A stretch of 59,512 nt of DNA from Clavibacter michiganensis. GTDB lineage: Bacteria > Actinomycetota > Actinomycetes > Actinomycetales > Microbacteriaceae. Where the stretch lies: NCBI RefSeq assembly GCF_002151125.1, contig NZ_MDJZ01000002.1:1-59512 (forward strand), read 5' to 3'. How positions within the stretch are numbered: position 1 is the stretch's first letter; the number at the start of each line of letters is the position of its first letter. Below the pieces are notes generated by a model. The model saw only the letters and a program-made list of their open reading frames with translations, had not been told where the DNA came from and did not search any database. Positions 8,075 to 18,148 of this stretch are shown in pieces. A program made the position numbers and the translations under genes.

Positions 8075-8683
8075 ATGTCCCCGCGCCTCGCCCCCGTCCT
8101 GTCCGTCCTCGACCTCCCGCTCGCCGAGCTGTGCTCCGCCCGCCTCGACGGCGAGGTGTACGAGGTCGATGCCTGCTACTCCCCCGTCGACGAGCTCGCA
8201 TCGCCCTGGCTGCGCGCCGCGGCGCTCGCCGCGCAGGTGCCCTCGCGCCTCATCGCCGAGCGGTCGACCGCGGCGTGGGTGCACGGTGCCGTGCGCACGC
8301 CGCCGCGCACGCACGAGTACTGCGTCGACAGCGTCGCCCGCTGCCATCCGCCGGCCCTCCGCAACGTCCGCATCCGGGAGGTCGTCCTCGACGAGCGCGA
8401 CACGGTGGTGCTCGCGGGCCTCCGCGTCACGACGCCGCTGCGGACGCTGTGCGACATCGTGCGCACGGTCGCCGACTTCGGCCCGGGCCACGAAGCCGCG
8501 TGCCTCGGCCTGCTGGCGCTGCCCGGTGTCACCACGCCCGCGGCCCGGGAGCATCTCGCCGGCTCGGGCGCGCTGCCCGACAAGCGCCGCGCGCTCACGC
8601 GGCTCGATGCGCTGTCCCGCCGCCTCGCACCGGTGGATCACGCGGACGGCGGGCGGGCGGCGGATGCCGTCAGCCGCCGTTGA
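8075..8683 (+). CDS. Type IV toxin-antitoxin AbiEi-like protein, solitary
   Basis: 202 aa from ATG 8075. The layout (VLDLPLAELCSARLDGEVYEVD at the start, an RLIAERSTAAWVHGA block near 58-72 and VVLAGLRVTTPLRTLCDIVR near 111-130) resembles actinobacterial proteins annotated as AbiEi-family antitoxins. In that family AbiEi represses its operon and neutralises the nucleotidyltransferase toxin AbiEii. No AbiEii partner is adjacent: upstream is the DUF349 terminator and downstream is rel on the opposite strand. The last 14 bases overlap the 3' end of rel. A toxin-antitoxin role is doubtful; a free-standing DNA-binding or nuclease-related protein is possible. Confidence 0.65.
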   Translation: MSPRLAPVLSVLDLPLAELCSARLDGEVYEVDACYSPVDELASPWLRAAALAAQVPSRLIAERSTAAWVHGAVRTPPRTHEYCVDSVARCHPPALRNVRIREVVLDERDTVVLAGLRVTTPLRTLCDIVRTVADFGPGHEAACLGLLALPGVTTPAAREHLAGSGALPDKRRALTRLDALSRRLAPVDHADGGRAADAVSRR

Positions 8684-10919
8684 CGCGGTACACGTCGTAC
8701 ACGGCGTCGATGCGGCGCACCGCGTTGAGCACGCGGTCCAGGTGCGTCACGTCCCCCATCTCGAAGACGAAGCGGCTGATCGCCAGCCGGTTGGACGAGG
8801 TGGAGACGGACGCCGAGAGGATGTTGACGTGGTGCTCCGACAGCACGCGCGTGACGTCGCTGAGGAGTCCGGACCGATCGAGCGCCTCGACCTGGATGTG
8901 CACGAGGAACAGGCTCTTGGACGATGGCGCCCACTCCACCTCGATCATGCGGTCGGGCTCCGCACGCAGCGAGTCGACGTTGTGGCAGCCGGCCTGGTGC
9001 ACGGAGACCCCCGCGCCGCGGGTCACGAACCCGATGATCTCGTCGCCGGGCACGGGAGTGCAGCACTTGGCGAGCTTCACCAGGATGTCGGGCGCCCCCC
9101 GCACGAGCACGCCGGAGTCGCTGTTCCGCGACACCCGGGAGCGCTGCGTGACGGCGAAGACCTCCTCGGCCTCCCCGCCGCTGTCGCCCTGGATGGAGGA
9201 CAGCACCTTCTCGATCACCGACTGGGTCGAGACGTGGCCCTCGCCGACGGCCGCGTAGAGGGCGGCTACGTCGTCGTACTTCATGCTCTGCGCCACGTCC
9301 GAGAACGCGTCCTGGTTCATGAGCTTCTGCAGCGGCAGGTTCTGCTTGCGCATGGCGCGGGCGATCGCGTCCTTGCCCTGCTCGATCGCCTCCTCGCGCC
9401 GCTCCTTCGTGAACCACTGCTTGATCTTGTTCCGGGCGCGGGCGCTCTTCACGAACGCCAGCCAGTCCTTGCTCGGGCCGCTGTCGGGGTTCTTCGACGT
9501 GAACACCTCGACCACGTCGCCCGTGGTGAGCGGGTTCTCGAGCGGCACGAGCCGCCCGTTCACCTTCGCCCCCATGGTGCGGTGACCCACGTCCGTGTGC
9601 ACGGCGTACGCGAAGTCCACGGGCGTGCCGCCGGCGGGCAGGCCGATGACCTTCCCGTGCGGCGTGAAGACGTAGACCTCCTTCGCGCCGATCTCGAAGC
9701 GCAGCGAGTCGAGGAACTCCCCCGGATCCGCCGTCTCGGACTGCCAGTCGGAGATGTGCGCGAGCCAGGCGAGGTCGGTGTCCCCCTGCGGCGACACCTC
9801 CGTCGTGCGCCCGCCGTTCATGCGCTCCTTGTACTTCCAGTGCGCGGCCACGCCGAACTCGGCGCGCTGGTGCATCTCGTGCGTCCGGATCTGGATCTCC
9901 ACCGGACGGCCCTTCGGCCCGATGACCGTGGTGTGCAGCGACTGGTAGAGGTTGAACTTCGGCGTCGCGATGTAGTCCTTGAAGCGCCCGGGCACCGGCG
10001 TCCACCTGGCGTGGATGGCCCCGAGCACGGCGTAGCAGTCGCGCAGCGAGTCGACCAGCACGCGGATCCCGACGAGGTCGTAGATCTCGTCGAACTCGCG
10101 TCCGCGCACGACCATCTTCTGGTAGATCGAGTAGTACTGCTTGGGCCGGCCCGCGACCTTGCCGCGGATCTTCGCGGCGCGCAGGTCGTCGTTGACGCTG
10201 TCGATGACCTGCTGCACGAACTCCTCCCGCTGCGGCGTGCGCTGCTTCACCAGGTTCTCGATCTCGACGTAGATCTTCGGGTAGAGGACCGCGAACGAGA
10301 GGTCCTCGAGCTCCCACTTGATGGTCGAGATGCCGAGGCGGTGCGCGAGCGGCGCGTAGATCTCGAGCGTCTCCTTGGCCTTCCGCTCGGCGGAGGCCGA
10401 CTCGACGAAGCCCCACGTGCGCGCGTTGTGCAGCCTGTCGGCGAGCTTCACGACGAGCACGCGGATGTCCTTGGACATCGCGACGACCATCTTCCGCACG
10501 GTCTCGGCCTGGGCGCTGTCGCCGTACTTCAGCTTGTCGAGCTTCGTGACCCCGTCGACGAGCATCGCGATCTCGTCGCCAAAGTCGTGGCGGAGCATGT
10601 CCAGCGTGTACTCGGTGTCCTCGACGGTGTCGTGGAGAAGCGCCGCCGCGAGGGTCTTCGGGCCGATGCCGAGGTCCGCGAGGATCTGCGCCACCGCGAC
10701 CGGGTGGGTGATGTACGGCTCGCCGCTCTTGCGCTTCTGGCCCTCGTGCGCCCGCTCGGCCACGGCGTACGCCCGCTCGATGAGGCTCATGTCGGCCTTG
10801 GGGTGGTGCAGGCGCGCGGTGCGGATGAGCTGCTCGACGGCACCGGCGGGCTGCGCGCGGGAGAAGAGGCGGGGCACCAGTCGCCGGAGGGAAGCCGTGC
10901 TCGAGGTCGTCTCCGTCAT
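8670..10919 (-). CDS. rel: Bifunctional (p)ppGpp synthetase/hydrolase
   Basis: 749 aa, a long RelA-SpoT homologue. The hydrolase HD domain keeps its metal ligands (H72, H96-D97 in HDTVEDT, D161 in DRLHN). The synthetase domain at about 240-360 has GRPKQYYSIYQKM, YDLVGIRVLV and the RFKDYIATPK-x-NLYQSLHTT block. TGS (about 410-470) and a C-terminal ACT domain (about 665-745) follow, so both activities should be present. It makes and breaks the starvation alarmone. The ATG has a GGGAGG ribosome site, and GATAAT lies about 35 bases upstream. It is one gene away from secD-secF, the usual actinobacterial neighbourhood. Confidence 0.97.
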   Translation of the reverse strand: MTETTSSTASLRRLVPRLFSRAQPAGAVEQLIRTARLHHPKADMSLIERAYAVAERAHEGQKRKSGEPYITHPVAVAQILADLGIGPKTLAAALLHDTVEDTEYTLDMLRHDFGDEIAMLVDGVTKLDKLKYGDSAQAETVRKMVVAMSKDIRVLVVKLADRLHNARTWGFVESASAERKAKETLEIYAPLAHRLGISTIKWELEDLSFAVLYPKIYVEIENLVKQRTPQREEFVQQVIDSVNDDLRAAKIRGKVAGRPKQYYSIYQKMVVRGREFDEIYDLVGIRVLVDSLRDCYAVLGAIHARWTPVPGRFKDYIATPKFNLYQSLHTTVIGPKGRPVEIQIRTHEMHQRAEFGVAAHWKYKERMNGGRTTEVSPQGDTDLAWLAHISDWQSETADPGEFLDSLRFEIGAKEVYVFTPHGKVIGLPAGGTPVDFAYAVHTDVGHRTMGAKVNGRLVPLENPLTTGDVVEVFTSKNPDSGPSKDWLAFVKSARARNKIKQWFTKERREEAIEQGKDAIARAMRKQNLPLQKLMNQDAFSDVAQSMKYDDVAALYAAVGEGHVSTQSVIEKVLSSIQGDSGGEAEEVFAVTQRSRVSRNSDSGVLVRGAPDILVKLAKCCTPVPGDEIIGFVTRGAGVSVHQAGCHNVDSLRAEPDRMIEVEWAPSSKSLFLVHIQVEALDRSGLLSDVTRVLSEHHVNILSASVSTSSNRLAISRFVFEMGDVTHLDRVLNAVRRIDAVYDVYRVNGG

Positions 10920-10952
10920 CGTTCAGCCTCCCAGGCGTGTGCTGGAGACCAA

Positions 10953-10958
10953 ATTATC
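10953..10958 (-). promoter_or_regulatory. Candidate -10 box of rel
   Basis: TGATAAT on the minus strand in the one AT-rich patch of this gap. It predicts a leader of about 26 bases with GGGAGG. A perfect 12-bp palindrome (10967-10978) sits just upstream of the box. Confidence 0.5.
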
Positions 10959-10977
10959 ACCGCGCCCGGGAGCTCCC

Positions 10978-11046
10978 GACCACGGCGGCCGCGGCGGGAC
11001 CGGCCGCACCACGGCGACGCGGGCCCGGCGCACGGCCGCCGTGGTC
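10978..11046 (-). repeat. Long inverted repeat between the rhodanese gene and rel
   Basis: Two perfect 14-base arms, 10978-10991 and 11033-11046, enclose 41 GC-rich bases with further self-complementarity. It lies 86 bases downstream of the rhodanese stop, so it can terminate the secD-secF-rhodanese transcript. It also ends right against the rel promoter. Confidence 0.55.
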
Positions 11047-11131
11047 CCGCCGGGACGCCGGTGCGCGCGCGACGCGGGCGACGAGGCCGCGACGGCCCGC
11101 TGCCGAGGACAGGCGACGACGCTCCGACGGC

Positions 11132-11491
11132 TCAGGCGATGCGGCCGGGCTGCCCGTCGTCGGTGACCACGTCGCCGCCCATCTCGGACCACGCGTGCAT
11201 GCCGCCCGTGATGTTGGAGGCCGCGAACCCGCCGCGCAGGAGCGCCTGCGTGGCGATGGCCGACCGGTGGCCGGACCGGCAGACGACCGCGATGTGCTGG
11301 TCCGTCGGGATCTCCCCGGCGCGGGCCTCGAGCTCGCCCATCGGGATGTGGTGGGCGACGGCCGAGTGGCCCGCCTCCCACTCCTCGGGCTCGCGCACGT
11401 CGAGGAGCCAGGACTCCCCCGTCGCCGTGCGGGCCTTGGCCGTGGCGGCGTCGAGGTCCTCGGGCACGCCGGCACCCTGCGCGCTGGTCAC
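11132..11491 (-). CDS. Rhodanese-like domain protein
   Basis: 119 aa with a single rhodanese fold: WLLDVREPEEWEAGH (29-42), the active-site loop CRSGHRS with cysteine at 71, and GGMHAW (96-101). The catalytic Cys is present, so sulfur transfer to a thiol acceptor is possible; the acceptor is unknown. There is no signal peptide. The GTG start overlaps the secF stop by 4 bases (GTGA), so it is the last gene of the secD-secF unit. The link to export is positional only. Confidence 0.9.
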   Translation of the reverse strand: MTSAQGAGVPEDLDAATAKARTATGESWLLDVREPEEWEAGHSAVAHHIPMGELEARAGEIPTDQHIAVVCRSGHRSAIATQALLRGGFAASNITGGMHAWSEMGGDVVTDDGQPGRIA

Positions 11492-12498
11492 GACTCCACC
11501 GTCACGGCGGCGCGCTCGGCCTGGGCCCGGCTCGCGGCGGACGCCGCCAGGGCGTCGCCGCGCTTCACCTTCGGCTCGCCCTCGCGGAGGTGGGCGTAGA
11601 GCGGGGCCGCGATGAAGATCGTCGAGTAGGTGCCGACGATGATGCCGATGAACAGCGACAGCGCGATGTCGCGCAGCGTCCCCGCTCCGAGCACGACGGC
11701 CCCGATGAACAGGATCGACCCGACCGGGAGGATGGCGACGATCGACGTGTTGATCGAGCGCACCAGGGTCTGGTTGACCGCGAGGTTGACGGACTGGGCG
11801 AAGGTGCGCCGGGACTCCTGCCCGTCCTCCGCGGTGTTCTCGCGGATCTTGTCGAACACCACCACGGTGTCGTAGAGGGAGTACCCGAGGATCGTGAGGA
11901 AGCCGATGACGGCAGCCGGCGTGACCTCGAAGCCCGTGATGCCGTAGATCCCGGCGGTCAGGACGAGGTCGTGCAGGAGGGCGACGATCGCCGCGACCGA
12001 CATCTTCCAGGTGCGGAAGTAGAGCGACATGACCACCGCGGCCAGCGCGAGGAAGACCACGAGGCCCCAGAGCGCCTGGCGGGTGATGTCCTGGCCCCAC
12101 GACGGGCCGATGAAGGACTCGGTGACGCTCGACGTCTCGACGCCGTAGGCGGTCGCCAGCGCCTGGCGTACCGCGGTGCTGTCGTCGGGCTGCAGCTGGT
12201 CGGTCTGGACGCGCACGGCGTCCGACCCGACGGACGAGACGCGCGCCGGCACCGGGGTCACGGTCGCGACGGCGTCGCTCGCGATGTCCTGCGACTGCGA
12301 CTGCACCCCGCTCACCGTGTACTCGGATCCGCCCGTGAACTCGATGCCGAAGGTGAAGCCGCCGCGGAGCAGCGGACCGAGGATCGAGATGAGGATGCAG
12401 ACGGCCGCGATGGAGTACCAGAGGCGGCGGCGCCCGACGATGTCGAACGAGCGCTTGCCCGTGTACAGGTCGTTGCCGAACCCGGTGAAGCCAGCCAT
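11488..12498 (-). CDS. secF: Protein translocase subunit SecF
   Basis: 336 aa. SecF pairs with SecD to use the proton gradient to pull preproteins through SecYEG. One helix near 26-45 precedes the extracytoplasmic domain, whose FGIEFTGGSEYTVSG motif (51-65) is typical. Five helices follow from about 155, including the signature LYDTVVVFDKIREN. The ATG shares a base with the secD stop (TGATG). The C-terminal tail is charged and cytoplasmic. Confidence 0.97.
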   Translation of the reverse strand: MAGFTGFGNDLYTGKRSFDIVGRRRLWYSIAAVCILISILGPLLRGGFTFGIEFTGGSEYTVSGVQSQSQDIASDAVATVTPVPARVSSVGSDAVRVQTDQLQPDDSTAVRQALATAYGVETSSVTESFIGPSWGQDITRQALWGLVVFLALAAVVMSLYFRTWKMSVAAIVALLHDLVLTAGIYGITGFEVTPAAVIGFLTILGYSLYDTVVVFDKIRENTAEDGQESRRTFAQSVNLAVNQTLVRSINTSIVAILPVGSILFIGAVVLGAGTLRDIALSLFIGIIVGTYSTIFIAAPLYAHLREGEPKVKRGDALAASAASRAQAERAAVTVES

Positions 12499-14318
12499 CA
12501 GTCGTCCCTGCTCGTGTCGTCTGCCCGCGGTGCGTCCATCGTCGCGGTCTTCGTGGATCCGGTCGCCTGACCCTGGGCGGCCTTGCGCTCGGCGATGGTC
12601 TGCCGACGCGCCGCCTCCTTGGCCGCCGCGGCGCTGCGCCCCGTCGAGGCGGCGGGTTCGCGGAACGTCGCGCGGCCCCGGTACACCGCGCCGAGCGCCC
12701 GCGGGTCGAGCCCGCTCATGCGGTGGCCCTCCGCGAAGAAGCGGCGGTTGGCGAGCAGCTGCAGGATCGGGTGCGTGAACAGGGACACGACGATGAGGTC
12801 GATGATCGTCGTGAGCCCCAGCGTGAGCGCGAAGCCCTTGACGTTGCCGACGGCCAGGATGAACAGCACCGCGGCCGCGAGGAAGTTGACCGTGTCGGAC
12901 GCGATGATCGTGCGCAGCGCCCGCTTCCAGCCCTGCTCCACCGAGGAGACGAGGCCGCGTCCGTCGCGGAGCTCGTCCTTGATGCGTTCGAAGTAGACGA
13001 TGAACGAGTCCGCCGTGATGCCGATGGCCACGATGAGTCCCGCGACCCCGGCGAGCGACAGCCGGTACCCCTCCCGCCAGCTGAGCAGCGTGATGAGGAG
13101 GTAGGTGATCACCGCGGCGATCATGAGCGACGCGACGGTGACCATGCCGAGCGCCCGGTACTGCACGAGCGAGTAGAGCACCACGAGCACGAGCCCGATG
13201 AGGCCCGCGATCAGGCCGCTGGTCAGCTGCGAGGATCCGAGCGTCGCGGAGATGACGTCCGAGCTCTGGAGGGTGAAGCTGAGCGGCAGGGCGCCGAACT
13301 TGAGCTGGTCGGCCAGCGCCTTGGCGCTCTCCTGCGTGAAGTTGCCGGTGATGGAGGGCTTGCCGTTCGTGACGACGCCCTGCGTGACCGGTGCGGAGAT
13401 GACCTCGTTGTCGAGCACGAACGCGAACTGGTTGCGCGGCGACTCGAGCGTGATGAGGCGGGTCGACATGTCGCCGAACTGCTGGGTGCCGTCGCCGTCG
13501 AAGACGAGGTTGACCGACCACGTGCCGGTGCTGACGCCCTGGCTGGACTGCTGCAGGCCGCTCGTGGCGTCGGAGATCGTGCTGCCGTCGACCTCGACCG
13601 GGCCGAGGACGTACTTCGCGGCGCCGTCGTCGGAGCAGGCGATGATGGCGCGATCGGCGGGGGCCGACTGGCCGTCGCTCTCGGGGGCGGTCGCGCAGTC
13701 GTACGCGGCGAACTCGGCCTGGAGGCGCGGGGTCACCCAGGAGACGTCGCTCGGGCCCGTGGGCTCCGCGGTCGGCTCGTCGGAGAGGGTCGAGGGATCC
13801 GGCGCGGCCTCCGCCGCGGGGGTCTCCGCCGCCGGGGTGGACCCGTCGGTCGGCGCCGTGCCGTCGGCCGGCGCCGAACCGTCCGTGGGCGTGGGCGTCG
13901 GGGCGACCGAGGAGGTGCCGGCCGCGCCGATGAGCACGGGGCGCAGCTCGAGCTTCGCGGAGGACTGGAGGCGCTGCATGGTCGCCGCGTCCGGCTCGCC
14001 CGGCAGGCTCACGACGATGTTGCTGCCGCCCTGCGTGGTGATCTCCGCCTCGGAGACGCCGCTCGCGTCGACGCGCTGGCGGATGATCGACACCGCCTGC
14101 GCGAGCTGCTCGCTCGTGGGGCCGGAGGACGCGCCGTCGAGCTGGGGCGCGAGGATGATCTGCGTGCCGCCCTCGAGGTCGAGCGCGAGCTTCGGCGCCC
14201 AGGACCCGTTGCTGAACGCGACGCTCGCGGCGTTGCCGCCGGCGAGGAGGCCGATGATGACCAGCAGCCAGATGAGCTTGCGCCTGGCCTTGCGTACCGG
14301 TGTGGGCGACTTGGCCAC
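12498..14318 (-). CDS. secD: Protein translocase subunit SecD
   Basis: 606 aa from GTG 14318. The first helix is at about 13-33, followed by LALDLEGGTQIIL (44-56), the conserved D1 motif. The periplasmic-side P1 region is interrupted at about 132-190 by a Thr/Pro/Ala-rich low-complexity stretch, likely a flexible linker seen in many actinobacterial SecD proteins. The RND-type membrane part begins near 365 and contains GITADSFIVYFERIKDE. A Lys/Ala-rich cytoplasmic tail closes the protein. It works with SecF; yajC is upstream in the same orientation. Confidence 0.97.
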   Translation of the reverse strand: MAKSPTPVRKARRKLIWLLVIIGLLAGGNAASVAFSNGSWAPKLALDLEGGTQIILAPQLDGASSGPTSEQLAQAVSIIRQRVDASGVSEAEITTQGGSNIVVSLPGEPDAATMQRLQSSAKLELRPVLIGAAGTSSVAPTPTPTDGSAPADGTAPTDGSTPAAETPAAEAAPDPSTLSDEPTAEPTGPSDVSWVTPRLQAEFAAYDCATAPESDGQSAPADRAIIACSDDGAAKYVLGPVEVDGSTISDATSGLQQSSQGVSTGTWSVNLVFDGDGTQQFGDMSTRLITLESPRNQFAFVLDNEVISAPVTQGVVTNGKPSITGNFTQESAKALADQLKFGALPLSFTLQSSDVISATLGSSQLTSGLIAGLIGLVLVVLYSLVQYRALGMVTVASLMIAAVITYLLITLLSWREGYRLSLAGVAGLIVAIGITADSFIVYFERIKDELRDGRGLVSSVEQGWKRALRTIIASDTVNFLAAAVLFILAVGNVKGFALTLGLTTIIDLIVVSLFTHPILQLLANRRFFAEGHRMSGLDPRALGAVYRGRATFREPAASTGRSAAAAKEAARRQTIAERKAAQGQATGSTKTATMDAPRADDTSRDD

Positions 14319-14393
14319 CTGGACACTCGACTTTCTTCGCGGAAGGGCCGGCGGGATCCGCGCGGCGCTCCGGATCGGAGGGGGGAGCGGGTC

Positions 14394-14440
14394 CGGACGG
14401 GGAGCCGTCCGGGCGGGGCGGGCGACCGGTGGCCGCCCGC
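14394..14440 (-). terminator. Tandem hairpins between yajC and secD
   Basis: Two adjacent stems follow the yajC stop: GCGGGCG/CGCCCGC (14418-14440, 9-base loop) and CGGACGG/CCGTCCG (14394-14411, loop of 4). They could terminate or attenuate read-through into secD. Confidence 0.5.
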
Positions 14441-14447
14441 CGGAGGA

Positions 14448-14831
14448 TCAGGAGCGTGCGGTGGGGGCGTCGCCGTCGTCGAGGCGGCGCGTGGCGTCGC
14501 TCGTGCCGGTCTCGTCGACCACGTCGGCCGCCGGAGCGTCGTCCACGAGGACGGAGGCGTCGTCGGCGACCGTCGGCTCGACCACGCGGGCGATCGTCTG
14601 GCGGTGGAGCTTCAGCACCGTGCCGGGCGACACCTCGAGGTAGGCGAGGTTGTTCTCCTCGTCGAAGGAGACGAGCGTGCCGTAGATGCCGGACGCGGTC
14701 ATGACCTCGGCACCGGGGACCATCTGGGTCTGCAGCTCGGCGAGGTCCTTCTGCCGCTTCCGGCTGTTGCGGAACATGAAGAAGATGAGCAGCGCCAGGA
14801 CGGCGAACATGATCAGGGTGAACGGGTCCAT
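14448..14831 (-). CDS. yajC: Preprotein translocase subunit YajC
   Basis: 127 aa. The ATG at 14831 gives the classic short N-terminus (MDPFTLIMFAVLALLIFFMF) with one membrane helix. A basic segment and the YajC core MVPGAEVMTASGIYGTLVSFDEENN (about 38-62) follow. The Asp-rich tail from about residue 85 is variable. YajC is an accessory of the SecDF holo-translocon. Its promoter appears to begin at the ruvB stop codon, so it heads the export unit. Confidence 0.94.
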   Translation of the reverse strand: MDPFTLIMFAVLALLIFFMFRNSRKRQKDLAELQTQMVPGAEVMTASGIYGTLVSFDEENNLAYLEVSPGTVLKLHRQTIARVVEPTVADDASVLVDDAPAADVVDETGTSDATRRLDDGDAPTARS

Positions 14832-14907
14832 GCGGGACGGGCCTTTCAGGTGCTGGGAGGTGACGGACACGACGAACCGGCGACGTTCCGCGGGAGGCCA
14901 GCTTGAA

Positions 14908-15983
<1,076 letters not shown>

Positions 15984-15987
<4 letters not shown>

Positions 15988-16628
15988 CGGTCGGCCGCCT
16001 GGCCGGCCGGGGAGGCGCCGGCGGGCTGCTGCGGACCGAGCATCCCGAGCGCGACGCGGAGCAGGCGCGGCATGTCGGCGGGCAGACCCTGCTCGGCCGC
16101 GGCGACGGCGGCGTCGTCGACCGCGGTGCGGGCGACGCGCTCCGACCAGCCGAGGCCGATGAGCGCCGTGACGACGTCGGCCGTGACCGTCGAGGCCGCG
16201 GACGCCGTGGAGCGGCTGCGCGGCTGCGTGACGACGAGCTTGCCCGCGAGCTGCAGGACGATGAGCTTGGCCGTCTTCGGGCCGATCCCGGACACGCGGC
16301 GGAAGGCGGCGTCGTCCTCTGCGGCGACGGCCTGGGCCATGGCCTCCGGATCCAGGTGCTCCAGCACAGCGAGGGCCGACTTCGGGCCGACGCCCGTGAC
16401 GCCGCAGAGGAGCTCGAACGCCCGCAGCTCGTCGGGGCCGGGGAAGCCGAAGAGCGTGAGCGAGTCCTCGCGGACGACCAGCGAGGTGAGCACGGTGGCC
16501 TCGGATCCGTGCCGCAGGTCGAGCGCGTGCCGCGGCGTCACGGAGACGCCGTAGCCCACCCCGTGCACCTCCAGCAGGAGGGTCTGACCGGAGACGGACA
16601 GCACGGTGCCGCGGAGGGAGGAGATCAC
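15984..16628 (-). CDS. ruvA: Holliday junction DNA helicase subunit RuvA
   Basis: 214 aa from GTG 16628. It has an N-terminal OB fold ([12 protein letters not shown]), the two helix-hairpin-helix motifs ([17 protein letters not shown] and [17 protein letters not shown]) and domain III (about 145-195), which contacts RuvB. It binds four-way junctions as a tetramer. It is coupled to ruvB by overlap and follows ruvC by 16 bases, so ruvC-ruvA-ruvB is one operon. Confidence 0.97.
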
Positions 16629-16644
16629 GCCCCAACCCTACGAG

Positions 16645-17253
16645 CTAGCGCCGACCCCGCTGCGCACGCTCGGCAGCGAGCCACGCGGCCTGCGCCGCGG
16701 TCGGCCCCGTGCCCGCCGCGGGGTCGGCGCCGGCAGTGCGCGCAGCGGGCGCCGGGGTCCCCGCGATGCCGGCGCGGGACATCCCGGCACGCCACCCGGC
16801 GCAGATCGCGAGGGCGAGCGCGTCGGAGGCGTCGGCGGGCGTCGGCAGCTCGTCGAGTCCGAGGATGCGCGCGACCATCGTCGCCACCTGCTTCTTGTCG
16901 GCCTGGCCGTATCCGGTGACGGCGGCCTTGACCTCGCTCGGCGTGTGCAGCGCGACGTCGAGGCCGCGACGGGCCGCGCCCACGAGCGCGACGCCCGTGA
17001 TCTGCGCCACGCCCATGACCGTGGACAGGTTGTCCTGCGCGAACACGCGCTCGATGGCGACCACGGACGGTCGGTGCCGATCCACCAGCTCCTCGATGCC
17101 GTCGCCGACCGCGAGCAGCCGGTGGTGCAGCTCGGCGGTCGGGCTCGTGCGGACGACCTGCACGTCCACGAGCCGCGCCGAGCGGTCGGCGTAGACGTCC
17201 ACGACCCCGACGCCGCAGCGCGTCAGGCCGGGGTCGATCCCGAGGATCCGCAC
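16645..17253 (-). CDS. ruvC: Holliday junction resolvase RuvC
   Basis: 202 aa. The acidic catalytic residues are visible: the Asp in [11 protein letters not shown] (residue 7), the Glu in [10 protein letters not shown] (near 68) and the acidic pair in [12 protein letters not shown] (near 139-142). It cuts Holliday junctions symmetrically. The core ends near 155; the last 45 residues are an Ala/Pro-rich tail longer than in E. coli (173 aa). The start is GTG 17253, as judged by the conserved MRILGIDPG opening. Confidence 0.96.
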   Translation of the reverse strand: MRILGIDPGLTRCGVGVVDVYADRSARLVDVQVVRTSPTAELHHRLLAVGDGIEELVDRHRPSVVAIERVFAQDNLSTVMGVAQITGVALVGAARRGLDVALHTPSEVKAAVTGYGQADKKQVATMVARILGLDELPTPADASDALALAICAGWRAGMSRAGIAGTPAPAARTAGADPAAGTGPTAAQAAWLAAERAQRGRR

Positions 17254-17304
17254 GGACGGGCCGCTGCCCGCCGCGCCGCTCCCCCGCGCCCCGGCGATGG
17301 GGGC

Positions 17305-18072
17305 CTACTCCTCGTCTTCGTCGTCCAGCGCCGCCTGCACGTCGGCCGGCACGTCGCTGTTGACGTAGATGTTCTGCACGTCGTCCAGGTCCTCCATGGC
17401 GTCGACGAGCTTGTTCACCTTGCGCGCGGTCTCGAGGTCGACCTCGACCTTGACCTGCGGCACGAACTCCACGTCGGCGGAGTCGTAGTCGAGTCCCGCG
17501 TCCTGCAGCGCCTGGCGCACGGCGACCATGTCGGACGGCTCGCAGCGGATCTCGAACACCTCGCCGTGGTCGGTGACGTCCTCGGCGCCCGCGTCGAGGA
17601 CCGCCGCGAGGACGTCGTCCTCGGTCGGCGCGTCGGCGTGCGGCACCGCGATGACGCCCTTGCGGTGGAAGTTGTAGGCGACGCTGCCCGGGTCGGCCAT
17701 CGTGCCGCCGTTGCGGCCCATCGCCGTGCGGACCTCGGCGGCCGCGCGGTTCTTGTTGTCCGTGAGGCACTCGACGAGCATCGCGACGCCGTTGGCGGCG
17801 TAGCCCTCGTACATGATCGTCTGGTAGTCGACGACCTCGCCGAGCAGGCCGGCGCCGCGCTTCACCGCGCGGTCGATGTTGTCGTTCGGGACGCTGGTCT
17901 TCTTCGCCTTCTGCACCGCGTCGACGAGGGTCGGGTTGCCGGACATGTCGGCGCCGCCGATCTTGGCCGCGACCTCGATGTTCTTGATCAGCTTCGCGAA
18001 CGACTTGGCGCGCCGCGAGTCGATGATCGCCTTCTTGTGCTTCGTGGTCGCCCACTTGGAATGTCCGGACAC
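17305..18072 (-). CDS. YebC/PmpR family protein (TACO1-like)
   Basis: 255 aa, the family's usual length. It begins with the diagnostic [13 protein letters not shown] and contains [10 protein letters not shown] and AVKRG. Family members are reported either as DNA-binding regulators or as ribosome-associated factors that help translate proline stretches; the sequence does not decide. The GTG start has AAGGAG 8 bases upstream. It lies between pdxT and ruvC, a conserved actinobacterial order. Its C-terminus is very acidic. Confidence 0.94.
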   Translation of the reverse strand: MSGHSKWATTKHKKAIIDSRRAKSFAKLIKNIEVAAKIGGADMSGNPTLVDAVQKAKKTSVPNDNIDRAVKRGAGLLGEVVDYQTIMYEGYAANGVAMLVECLTDNKNRAAAEVRTAMGRNGGTMADPGSVAYNFHRKGVIAVPHADAPTEDDVLAAVLDAGAEDVTDHGEVFEIRCEPSDMVAVRQALQDAGLDYDSADVEFVPQVKVEVDLETARKVNKLVDAMEDLDDVQNIYVNSDVPADVQAALDDEDEE

Positions 18073-18148
18073 GGGTGGTTCTCCTTACGCGGCGTCTGCT
18101 CGCTGTCAATGATGGACCATCGGGGCACGCCGCCGACGACCGGAAAGG

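Noticed and set aside
18082-18109. TTGACA-N16-TAAGGA as the yebC promoter
   Set aside because: The -35 is perfect, but the supposed -10 is the AAGGAG ribosome site and the start point would fall almost on the GTG. Coincidence is likelier.
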